Position numbers and translations under genes: made by a program. A stretch of DNA of 10,689 nucleotides from Dehalococcoidia bacterium UBA5627 (GTDB lineage: Bacteria; Chloroflexota; Dehalococcoidia; Dehalococcoidales; UBA5627), in NCBI GenBank assembly GCA_002421585.1, contig DIKD01000008.1, forward strand, positions 1-10,689, given 5' to 3'. Of this stretch, positions 1 to 6,611 are shown piece after piece; within the stretch, counting starts at the first letter, position 1; the number at the start of each line of letters is the position of its first letter. The notes under the pieces are model-generated. The model saw only the letters and a program-made list of their open reading frames with translations. It had not been told where the DNA came from and searched no databases.

Positions 1-551
1 CCCTGGTCCATTAATTGCCCGCCGCCGCCGATATCCTTGTTTGCACGCCAGTCTTTTTCATAGTCCGGTCTGCCGCCGATGCCGTAGTCCGAACGTATAT
101 AAAGCAATTCGCCGATAACTCCGCTATCGACCCATTTTTTAGCCTGTTGGATGGCAGGGTGATGCCGATGGTTGAATCCGCATTTCAGTTTTAGCCCTTT
201 TTGGCGCGCCAGTTTAACTATTGCTTCAGCCTCTTCGAAATTGCGCGCCAGCGGTTTTTCGCATAAAACATGCTTGCCGTTTTCAAATGCGGCAGTGCAC
301 ATCGACAAATGGCAATCGGGGGGAGTGGAAACTATAATAGCATCGATATCATTCCGGCAGACCAAGTGCTGCCAGTCATCGTCCTGTTGGCATTTCATAT
401 CGTTTGCCAGACATTGTGCCTGATCGCATAGATTAGAAGATACCACCACCAGTTCGACATCTTTGAAGCGGCGTAATGCCTCCGCCCGGCGTCTCCCCAT
501 AAGACCGGTGCCTATTATTCCTACTTTAATCTTATTGTTGTTTTCTACCAT
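1..551 (-). CDS. Gfo/Idh/MocA family oxidoreductase (3' partial)
   Basis: The reading frame starts at ATG 551 and is still open at the window edge, so only about 183 of an expected 320-380 residues are visible. The N-terminal Rossmann fold has VGIIGTGLMGRRRAEAL (residues 10-26; GxGxxG). IDAIIVSTPPDCH (69-81) and VLCEKPLA (95-102) follow, with catalytic lysine K99 in an intact EKP motif. The C-terminal domain begins with LKCGFNHRHHPA (122-133), and the last visible residues, IGGGGQLMDQG, are the start of the family GGGxLxDxGxH motif, whose histidine is beyond the edge. It probably oxidises or reduces a nucleotide sugar at a ring carbon. The start overlaps the SDR gene by seven bases, with AGGGGG five bases upstream. 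It is a distinct paralogue of the other Gfo/Idh protein in the window, which has EKT in place of EKP. Confidence 0.85.
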   Translation of the reverse strand, partial: MVENNNKIKVGIIGTGLMGRRRAEALRRFKDVELVVVSSNLCDQAQCLANDMKCQQDDDWQHLVCRNDIDAIIVSTPPDCHLSMCTAAFENGKHVLCEKPLARNFEEAEAIVKLARQKGLKLKCGFNHRHHPAIQQAKKWVDSGVIGELLYIRSDYGIGGRPDYEKDWRANKDIGGGGQLMDQ

Positions 552-1384
552 TTGAACCCCCTGTCTTCGGGAACAATCCGGCGCATTGTGTAAATATCTG
601 AGTTTTTAATATCTTCCAGGTGCTTCTTGCTGTCTCTCCATTTATCCCACAGTAAACTGACAAGCCTGCCGGACAAACCGTCGGATTCCGAAGATGCCAG
701 ATATACCGCCAGCTCGGCGACCTTTTCAGGAGGAACTCCGCCTTCCTCTTTCTGTTTTAGAATCTTTGCCCTGAACTCAGGCCCGACAGCATTGCCGGCT
801 GCCAGTGATTCATCCAATAATCTGGTATTAACCGCACCGGGGGCAATGGCGTTGATATCTATATTATAATCCTTGACCTCATTTGCGATGGTTTCCGTAA
901 GCCTGATAACACCGGCTTTGGCGGTGCCGTATGCGCTGAATCTCGGCAAGGGGGATGCTCCGCCTCCCCCGGACATATTGACGATTTTACCGCGGTTGTT
1001 TTTCATCATTGTCGGCAGCACCGCACGCATACATAAGAATGTTCCGTACAGGTTGATGTTGATAGTTGTTATCCAGTGATTAACATCGTTATCCGTTATC
1101 AAACCAATCGGTCCGTATATTCCGGCACAGTTTACCAGTATATCCACCGTACCGAATTTCTCCAGTGCGAACTCAACCATTGCATCGACCTGTTCAGGTT
1201 TGGATACATCCGCTTCGAATGTTTCGACTTGCACTCCTGTTATCTCTTTAACATTTTCAAACTGTGTTTTATCGTTTGAAACCACTACAAGATTGGCACC
1301 CTCGGCGGCAAAGGCTTTCGACATTGCCAAGCCGATACCCAAACTGCCTCCTGTAATGATTGCTACTTTACCGTCAAATTGCAT
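545..1384 (-). CDS. Short-chain dehydrogenase/reductase (classical SDR) with a C-terminal extension
   Basis: 279 residues, slightly longer than the ~250 of classical SDRs. The cofactor loop TGGSLGIG is at residues 11-18 and NCAG at 85-88. The catalytic set is N111, S138, Y152 and K156 (SAYGTAKAG), followed by the APGAVNT loop (181-187). It should catalyse an NAD(P)-dependent alcohol/ketone conversion. Automatic labels such as 3-oxoacyl-ACP reductase are not supported by this context, where a sugar or nucleotide sugar is more likely. The last 35 or so residues, including SLLWDKWRDSKKHLED (243-258) and the end RRIVPEDRGFKW, extend beyond the usual SDR end and may help form the substrate site or dimer. 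The ATG follows the dehydrogenase stop by one base, with GGAAGGGGG just upstream. The stop overlaps the next gene by seven bases. Confidence 0.87.
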   Translation of the reverse strand: MQFDGKVAIITGGSLGIGLAMSKAFAAEGANLVVVSNDKTQFENVKEITGVQVETFEADVSKPEQVDAMVEFALEKFGTVDILVNCAGIYGPIGLITDNDVNHWITTININLYGTFLCMRAVLPTMMKNNRGKIVNMSGGGGASPLPRFSAYGTAKAGVIRLTETIANEVKDYNIDINAIAPGAVNTRLLDESLAAGNAVGPEFRAKILKQKEEGGVPPEKVAELAVYLASSESDGLSGRLVSLLWDKWRDSKKHLEDIKNSDIYTMRRIVPEDRGFKW

Positions 1385-1385
1385 T

Positions 1386-2684
1386 TTATTTCCCCCTTCC
1401 TATACCATAGTAGGAAAACCCTATTGATATCAAATATTCCATATCGAGAATATTCCTGGCATCGATTAAAACAGGTTTTTTCATCAATTGCTTAATTTTG
1501 TCATAATCCAGCGACTTGAATTCGGGCCATTCGGTGATTATTATCAGTGCATCGCTGTTTTGGGTAACTGCGTAAGCGTCATCACAAAACTTGAATTCGA
1601 TGTGCTGCTTTACTTCGTTCATATCCGCCTTCGGGTCGTAGGCTTTTACCGTTGCGCCTCGCTTTACCAGTTCGGCAATTATCTCCAAAGAAGAAGAACG
1701 GCGCAGTGTGCTGGTGCCGGGTTTGTATGTAATGCCCAGCACACCGATATTCAAACCTTTTAGAGAGCCGAAAATGTGTTCAAGCTTGCGGATTACTACG
1801 CCGTTCTGCCTCTGATTAACCGTAAATACGCTGTCTATCAGCAGGGTTTCATAATTATTTTCACGCCCGATTCTTCTTATGATTTTAAGGTCTCTTGCCA
1901 GTGTGCCGCCGGCAAAACCCAGTCCGGGTAGTAATGGGATACCATTGCCGATACGGCTTTCCGACCGCAAAGCCTGCGCTACTTTGGTGGCATCTGCGCC
2001 GACCTCATCGCAGATATTGGCGATTTCACTGCCGAAGCTAATCGATGTCGCCAGAAAGGCATTCAGAGCGTGCTTGGTCATCTCAGCGCTTCTTAAGCCC
2101 ATTCTTATCACCGGAGCCGGAATTACACTGAAGAATTTTTGCACTCTATCCAGAGTATCGTCGTTATCAGCCCCGATAACTATTCTGTCGGGATTTTTAT
2201 AATAAGCGATGGCTTTCCCCAGCCTTAAGTTTTCGGGTGAATAAACCACATCGAAATCAAGGGTGGGATTTAATTCCTTTATCATTTCTTTTATAGTGTC
2301 GCAGGTGCCTACAGGTACCTGGCTGCAGATAATTAAGATGCTTGCGGGTTTTAAATAAGGGGCGATATTTTTGCAGGCATCGGTAACCGGTGAGAGGTCT
2401 ACTTCATCATTATCATCGACGGGAGTGTCAAAGGCAATCATTACATAGGGGCAATCACAAACGGCACTCTCTATATCCGTTGTATAGCTAAGTCTCCCGG
2501 CCTTGATATTAGCGGCAACCAACTCTTCCAGCCCCGGCTCGAACAGGGGCGGCATACCGTTATTCAGATTAGCCACTCTTTGGGGATTGTCATCTACGCC
2601 GGTAACCTGATAGCCGAAGTCGGCTAAACAGGCGGAATAGATGCAACCGAGATGCCAGATACCGATTACGCAAACTTTTTCCAA
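1386..2684 (-). CDS. Divergent UDP-glucose/GDP-mannose dehydrogenase family protein lacking the catalytic cysteine
   Basis: 432 residues, full length. The NAD fold opens with VCVIGIWHLGCIYSACLA (residues 4-21), with a WHLG variant of the usual GLGYVG. Other family landmarks are SQVPVGT (121-127), VYSPENLRLG (147-156; E151), EMTKHALNAF (201-210; K204 and N208 kept) and VKAYDPKAD (346-354). In active family members the central motif is GFGGSCFPKD, with cysteine forming the thioester. Here it is GFAGGTLARD (256-265), with threonine 261 at the cysteine position and arginine for lysine. The later KxxTxDxR segment is also altered (KPGTSTLRR, 321-329). The protein may be a reductase-like or two-electron enzyme, or a binding protein, instead of a classical 4-electron UDP-glucose 6-dehydrogenase. 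The start is a TTG, forced by a TAA two codons upstream and served by AAGGAG six bases away. Confidence 0.85.
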   Translation of the reverse strand: MEKVCVIGIWHLGCIYSACLADFGYQVTGVDDNPQRVANLNNGMPPLFEPGLEELVAANIKAGRLSYTTDIESAVCDCPYVMIAFDTPVDDNDEVDLSPVTDACKNIAPYLKPASILIICSQVPVGTCDTIKEMIKELNPTLDFDVVYSPENLRLGKAIAYYKNPDRIVIGADNDDTLDRVQKFFSVIPAPVIRMGLRSAEMTKHALNAFLATSISFGSEIANICDEVGADATKVAQALRSESRIGNGIPLLPGLGFAGGTLARDLKIIRRIGRENNYETLLIDSVFTVNQRQNGVVIRKLEHIFGSLKGLNIGVLGITYKPGTSTLRRSSSLEIIAELVKRGATVKAYDPKADMNEVKQHIEFKFCDDAYAVTQNSDALIIITEWPEFKSLDYDKIKQLMKKPVLIDARNILDMEYLISIGFSYYGIGRGK

Positions 2685-2696
2685 GTTTTACTCCTT
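2685..2696 (-). promoter_or_regulatory. Ribosome site and spacer fixing the TTG start of the dehydrogenase gene
   Basis: AAGGAG (2696-2691) is followed by TAAAAC and then the TTG start. The TAA is the stop of the epimerase gene and is in the same frame as the dehydrogenase, so no earlier start is possible. No in-frame ATG precedes the conserved NAD-binding strand, which begins three codons after TTG. The start is therefore decided by the sequence, and the rare initiator probably lowers expression relative to the ATG genes around it. Confidence 0.8.
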
Positions 2697-3629
2697 GCCT
2701 ATAAGCCTTTTGGCGGCAATGCGCACGGCTTCATCGGAGGTATGTTTGGGTGCCCAACCGAGCTTTTTTACTTTAGCGATATTGAAATGTACATAAGGAG
2801 CATCGCCGCGCCAACCGCGGCTGCCGCCGCTGTAGTTGTATTTAACATCCTTCAGTCCCATTTCTTCACTAACTATATCGGCAACTCCTGTTATAGTGCT
2901 ATAGGTATCGGTACCCAGATTGAATACATCGCAGTCCTTTTCCATTTTCTCATAGATTGTTAACATTCCTTCTATGCAGTCTTCTACCATAAAGAAATTC
3001 TTTTCCTGTTTGCCGTCGCCCAGTATATCAAGTTCTTTGGGATTGTTTTTCAGCTTTTGAATGAAATCGAAGATAACTCCATGCCACATATTGCCGCCGA
3101 CAACATTGCCGAAGCGATAGATGCAAGCTCGCATATCGAACAGGTGGCAGTATGCCGAAATCAATCCTTCCCCGGCTAACTTGCCGGCGCCGTAGAGTGA
3201 TATTGTCAAAAGAGGACCATCTGTTTCAGCCAGCGGTTTGGGCGGCATATCGCCGTAAACGGTGGCGCTGGAGGCAAACATCAAATTTTTTATACCTGCC
3301 TTCCGCATACATTCCAACACATTATAGGTGCCGATGGTACAGTTTTTGAGGTCGAAATCTGTGTTATTGTTGCCTTTAACAATATCTGTATTGGCAGCCA
3401 GATGCCAGACGATATCATGCCCGGGCATAGCCTTGTTTAATGCTTCGACATCCAGTATATCCGCTTCGATAAATTTGAAATTCGATTTTCCGATGTGATG
3501 TTCGATTAATTTTCGATTTCCGGTAACCAGATTATCATAGACGGTAACCGACTGCCCGTCTTTTAATAACCTTTCAACAATATGGCTTCCGATAAACCCC
3601 GAACCGCCGGTAAGAAAGTATTTTGACAT
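2688..3629 (-). CDS. NAD-dependent nucleotide-sugar epimerase/dehydratase (extended SDR)
   Basis: 313 residues, normal length for UDP-glucose 4-epimerase-like extended SDRs. The NAD loop is TGGSGFIGS (residues 7-15). The catalytic triad is visible as SSATVYG (T123) and YGAGK (Y146, K150). AGRFGN-type sequence is replaced by IYRFGNVVG (170-178), as in many sugar epimerases, and ILGDGKQEKNFFMVEDC follows in the substrate half. Expected activity is NAD(H)-dependent epimerisation, or possibly dehydration, of a nucleotide-linked hexose, hexuronate or heptose in the cytoplasm. GalE-like, uronate-epimerase and dTDP-sugar enzymes share these motifs, so no symbol is given. Its stop codon lies two codons before the next gene in the same reading frame, and its final AAG GAG codons act as that gene's ribosome site. 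The start has AGGAG seven bases upstream. Confidence 0.88.
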   Translation of the reverse strand: MSKYFLTGGSGFIGSHIVERLLKDGQSVTVYDNLVTGNRKLIEHHIGKSNFKFIEADILDVEALNKAMPGHDIVWHLAANTDIVKGNNNTDFDLKNCTIGTYNVLECMRKAGIKNLMFASSATVYGDMPPKPLAETDGPLLTISLYGAGKLAGEGLISAYCHLFDMRACIYRFGNVVGGNMWHGVIFDFIQKLKNNPKELDILGDGKQEKNFFMVEDCIEGMLTIYEKMEKDCDVFNLGTDTYSTITGVADIVSEEMGLKDVKYNYSGGSRGWRGDAPYVHFNIAKVKKLGWAPKHTSDEAVRIAAKRLIGKE

Positions 3630-3703
3630 TTGTATTCTCCTATAGAAAGTTACATTTTCTTGATAATACTAATAGCTCATAGCTAAAAATGCAATATTAT
3701 TTA
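3630..3703 (-). promoter_or_regulatory. AT-rich spacer with a weak candidate promoter and an inverted repeat
   Basis: This 74-base gap precedes the epimerase gene. Read on the minus strand it contains TTGCAT (3694-3689), 17 bases, then TAGTAT (3671-3666), a poor but correctly spaced -35/-10 pair. Between the two boxes lies TAGCT-ATG-AGCTA (3673-3685), a perfect five-base inverted repeat that is also part of a seven-base tandem repeat. A strong AGGAG sits seven bases before the epimerase ATG. An internal promoter is possible because this gene is not translationally coupled to the one upstream. The boxes match consensus poorly, so the call is weak. Confidence 0.2.
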
Positions 3704-4645
3704 TCACCGATAGGGTAATAAATAACCAACCCCAATGGATAGAGAAACTGTGACAACCAAGAAAAACTTTTTCATGGCAATTGCTGGCTTTTTAAACAAC
3801 TCTGATGGGAGTTGAAGTAACAATTTAAGAGTGTCTTTAGTAACGGTGTTTTCCTGTTCAAAATTACCGAATTCTTCAGCATACATTTTTTTAATAAGTC
3901 GTCTGGTACAACCTACTTGATGAGACCTTGCGACTAAAAAACCAATAGACAATCGCTGTAGTGATACCCTGTGCCATACCTGTGCAAATGGCGTATAAAA
4001 GATATCCTTTTTTGTTTCTCTTCTTATTCTGAGAGAATATTCAAGGTCATCGGATATCGGTTGATGACGAAACCCCCCGGTATATCCCGTATCCGGCGAA
4101 AATTTATTCCCTGCACCAAAGGCATCTGCTCGAAATGCCATATTTGCACCAAATGCGCCTCTGACCTTTCTCTTTTCTTTCCACCCTGTCCAGCCGGTAC
4201 AACTGATTAACCAATACATTGATTCCGGCAACCATTTTAATGAATCATTTTCCCACAACGGAAAGGCAGCGCCGGTAACTCCAATGATGGAATCGCTATC
4301 AAAAGCCTTTACCATTTCTTCAGCCCAGTCGGGGAATAAAACGACATCATCATCTACAAAACCGATAATATCACCTTTGGCGTTTTCGATGCCGAGATTT
4401 CTTGCCATAGATAGCCCCAGCTTTTTGTCGCTAAAAACAACGCGGATTCTTTCGATTTGGTTTTCTTTAATATAATCATTAAGTTTATCGCGCAATTCAT
4501 CAGAACGCTCGACCACAAAAATAGTTTCCATATTTTGATAAGTCTGCTCTTTGACGGAGTCAAGCAGTTCGTATATATCATTCAACCGCTCCGTAGTGTA
4601 CGAAGTTATGACCAGCGATAGCGATAAATTACAGTTTGTGCTCAT
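3704..4645 (-). CDS. Family 2 glycosyltransferase with one C-terminal membrane segment
   Basis: 313 residues. A GT-A domain starts with LSLVITSYTTERLNDIYELL (residues 9-28), followed by LGLSMARNLGIENAKGD (76-92), the metal-binding FVDDDVV (96-102) and GAFGANMAFRADAF (163-176). SDDLEYSLRIRR (198-209) supplies the acidic catalytic-base motif. Residues about 293-310 form one hydrophobic helix, and the protein ends three residues later, so it is probably a cytoplasmic enzyme anchored to the membrane. It likely adds a sugar to a lipid-linked glycan. The overall pattern resembles archaeal and bacterial glucuronosyltransferase-like GT2 proteins, but donor and acceptor are unknown. The start overlaps the upstream stop as ATGA, with GGTGG seven bases before the ATG. 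By eye the gene is more AT-rich than its neighbours, which may mean separate acquisition. Confidence 0.82.
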   Translation of the reverse strand: MSTNCNLSLSLVITSYTTERLNDIYELLDSVKEQTYQNMETIFVVERSDELRDKLNDYIKENQIERIRVVFSDKKLGLSMARNLGIENAKGDIIGFVDDDVVLFPDWAEEMVKAFDSDSIIGVTGAAFPLWENDSLKWLPESMYWLISCTGWTGWKEKRKVRGAFGANMAFRADAFGAGNKFSPDTGYTGGFRHQPISDDLEYSLRIRRETKKDIFYTPFAQVWHRVSLQRLSIGFLVARSHQVGCTRRLIKKMYAEEFGNFEQENTVTKDTLKLLLQLPSELFKKPAIAMKKFFLVVTVSLSIGVGYLLPYR

Positions 4646-5541
4646 TGTATTCCACCGTCCAAAGCTTCTCTGAATATCTTGAAGTCTCTGGCATGCTGTT
4701 CGCGTGATATACCGACTACCACACCCTTTAATTGAGAAACCCCGTTAATATAATCGATTGCCTCTGCCGGTTTTATATAACCGCCGGCAAGGATGCTCAT
4801 AGCGATTACTTCTGTAAGAGGAATATCTGCCAAGGCTTTTTCGCACTCCTCTTTGGAAGGATTCATCTGGAACCCGATTTTATTATAAGGAGCTACTATG
4901 ACCACTTGTGTTACATCTATTCCGAGCTTTAATAAAGTGTCTATAAGTATCGGCGAATTGCGTGTCTCGAAGCCGGGCTTGATTTTCATATCCAGCATAA
5001 ACTCAACAAACGATTTGAATAACCATTCGAGTTTCAATGCCAGCGCCATTTCGGTAATGATTTCATGCAGTAAAAAACAGTAGGGCGCTTGTTTTGATTT
5101 TGCAGCGTTGCGTATCCGAAATATCTCATAATATAAGTAGGCTTTCATTAAAGCGGCAGGGTTCCGGAATACCACGCCTTTGAAACCGTTAAATACCGCT
5201 TTAAGATTGCCCGATGCTATTATCTGCCTGGCTAAATGAATTGCCATACCTGGGGTTCCCAACCTTGAAGCAAGCCTGACATAATCCGAGGCGGCAGGGG
5301 CGATAGCGTATAATCCGGCGGACACTCCTTTTTCGGATAGCGAGCTAACTATATCAAGTGTAAAGTCGCTTACGGAAAACATAAATCCATCTGCGCCGTT
5401 TTCTGTGGCAATTTTAATCAATTCCGCGCAATAGTCCGGATTGCAGATTTTGCTATCCCTGCTGCGCGCTCTGCTTTGAGACAGGTGACTAACCCCGTGA
5501 AAGGGATTATCACCTACCAGCAGTAATTTGTGACTTTGCAT
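4642..5541 (-). CDS. Unrecognised conserved-looking protein, probable TIM-barrel fold
   Basis: 299 residues; I cannot assign a function. The N-terminus LLLVGDNPFHGVSHLSQSRA (residues 6-25) looks like a first barrel strand with a conserved loop. GFETRNSP (190-197) and VVIVAPYNKIGFQMNP (213-228) look like later strand-loop segments. The final parts, MSILAGGYI (248-256) and GVVVGISREQHARDF (273-287), resemble strands 7 and 8 of a TIM barrel, where glycines bind phosphate, and recall the end of aldo/keto-reductase-like proteins. There is no signal peptide. A short hydrophobic stretch near residues 160-185 looks like core packing, not a membrane helix. The ribosome site is weak (AAAAGGG about 16 bases away), and the stop overlaps the next glycosyltransferase as ATGA, so expression is coupled to it. 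Candidates are an aldolase, epimerase or reductase acting on a sugar, all inference. Confidence 0.7.
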   Translation of the reverse strand: MQSHKLLLVGDNPFHGVSHLSQSRARSRDSKICNPDYCAELIKIATENGADGFMFSVSDFTLDIVSSLSEKGVSAGLYAIAPAASDYVRLASRLGTPGMAIHLARQIIASGNLKAVFNGFKGVVFRNPAALMKAYLYYEIFRIRNAAKSKQAPYCFLLHEIITEMALALKLEWLFKSFVEFMLDMKIKPGFETRNSPILIDTLLKLGIDVTQVVIVAPYNKIGFQMNPSKEECEKALADIPLTEVIAMSILAGGYIKPAEAIDYINGVSQLKGVVVGISREQHARDFKIFREALDGGIQ

Positions 5542-5548
5542 AATATAA

Positions 5549-6532
5549 CTATTGTTTTCCCTTTTCGACCTGTTCGATTAAATAATCCACTTTTGCCGCC
5601 TCCGAAAAATCCGGTTGGGCGTTTTCGCCTTTTATGACCGCATTGATAAAATGCTCATCCTCGCGATAGTACTCGGAAGCTGCCAGTAAAAACGGGGCAT
5701 TGTCGTTTAAGTCCTGCCTGTGCAGTTCCTTGCATTCGCCGGAATTATTTTCAATTTTAATGCGGTCGGAGTTTACAGAAATAATGCCATTCGTGCCGGT
5801 AATTATTAAACCGAATTCGGGCAGTCGGTATCCTTCTTTAGCCCAGGAAATATCAAAATCACCGCTTATCCCTGATGAGCTTTTTGCCTTAAAACAGGAA
5901 CCGTTATCGACGCCGTTTACAAAATCCTCATCATATTCAACGGATGTCAATTCAAGGTCTCCGAATAACCATAAACTTAAATCGATAATATGAGCGCCCA
6001 GGTCCCTGGTAGCGCCGCCCTTAACCGGTAGGGCTTTGCCTTCACTTTTTGCAAAATCTGAAGCGTAGGCGTAAGCCTTAAAAGCTGTTACTTCGCCTAT
6101 CTCATTTTCCTTCAGTAAAGCTTGTGCTTTTTGGTAAGTGGGGGCAAACCTGCACATATAACCTACCATACTTATTCCACAGTTGGTTTTTGCCAGTTGA
6201 CATAAAAGTTCTGAATGTTGATAATTCGATGTCAATGTTTTTTCCACAAAAACATTTTTGGTAATGTCGTTTTTATACAGGTTCTCTGCAACAGAGTAGT
6301 GGCTGGGGATGGGGGTGGTTACATAGACCGCGTCATATTTATAAGAGGCAAACTTATCATATCTATCGGTTATTAAAACGTTGTCGATAGCTTTGCCCAA
6401 AAATCTCTTCATCAATGCACTTTTATCATAAATAGCCACAAGCGACGCGCCCGGAATGCTGTTAACCAGGCTGGCATGCAGTAAGCCCATTTTCCCCATT
6501 CCAATTACGGCAATTTTTAACGGGTTATTCAC
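5549..6532 (-). CDS. Gfo/Idh/MocA family NAD(P)-dependent sugar oxidoreductase
   Basis: 327 residues, full length for the family. The N-terminal Rossmann fold opens with IAVIGMGKMGLLHA (residues 7-20; GxGxxG). The usual EKP motif reads FVEKTL, with K98 as the expected catalytic lysine and threonine in place of proline. The C-terminal domain has GGATRDLGAHIIDL (172-185), supplying D177, H181 and D184 of the substrate site. It probably oxidises or reduces a hydroxyl of a sugar or nucleotide sugar in the cytoplasm; the substrate cannot be told from sequence. The start codon is GTG at 6530-6532, supported by AAAGGA ten bases upstream and by the Rossmann strand beginning six residues later. It is followed after seven bases by an unassigned TIM-barrel-like gene, and a second Gfo/Idh protein lies at the far end of the window. 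Confidence 0.85.
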   Translation of the reverse strand: MNNPLKIAVIGMGKMGLLHASLVNSIPGASLVAIYDKSALMKRFLGKAIDNVLITDRYDKFASYKYDAVYVTTPIPSHYSVAENLYKNDITKNVFVEKTLTSNYQHSELLCQLAKTNCGISMVGYMCRFAPTYQKAQALLKENEIGEVTAFKAYAYASDFAKSEGKALPVKGGATRDLGAHIIDLSLWLFGDLELTSVEYDEDFVNGVDNGSCFKAKSSSGISGDFDISWAKEGYRLPEFGLIITGTNGIISVNSDRIKIENNSGECKELHRQDLNDNAPFLLAASEYYREDEHFINAVIKGENAQPDFSEAAKVDYLIEQVEKGKQ

Positions 6533-6611
6533 TATTGCTAAATCCTTTTTAGAACGTACTATGTCGATTGATAATAGACTATTTAAGTTTAAACCGAGCT
6601 GTACGTAAAAA
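6533..6611. other. 79-base intergenic spacer, AT-rich
   Basis: This is the longest gap in the window, between the family 2 glycosyltransferase and the Gfo/Idh gene downstream of it. It contains AAAAGGA as the ribosome site of the next gene, ten bases before its GTG start. It also has a GTTTAAAC palindrome and a loose inverted repeat (6554-6559 against 6601-6606). I see no terminator hairpin with a T-run and no clear -35/-10 pair. It may mark the seam between the heptose module and the tailoring module. Confidence 0.4.

Noticed and set aside
1902..1904. Cysteine-to-threonine change as a sequencing error
   Set aside because: Threonine codon ACA would need at least two base changes to become TGT or TGC, and surrounding motif residues also differ, so the divergence appears real.
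1879..2202. Plus-strand open frame of 107 codons
   Set aside because: It lies entirely opposite the nucleotide-sugar dehydrogenase gene, whose motifs are clear. The translation shows no recognisable domain and no ribosome site.
2652..2963. Plus-strand open frame with an alanine-rich stretch
   Set aside because: It is opposite the epimerase 3' end and dehydrogenase 5' end, both strongly supported. The alanine run simply reflects GCC/GCG-rich codons on the other strand.
2688..3629. Epimerase and dehydrogenase as one gene broken by a stop codon
   Set aside because: Each has its own full-length domain structure and a proper ribosome site at the junction, so two normal genes explain the sequence.
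6554..6606. Inverted repeat ACGTAC/GTACGT as a terminator or operator
   Set aside because: The arms are six bases with a 41-base loop, low in GC and not followed by a T-run in the transcribed direction. Chance is the better explanation.
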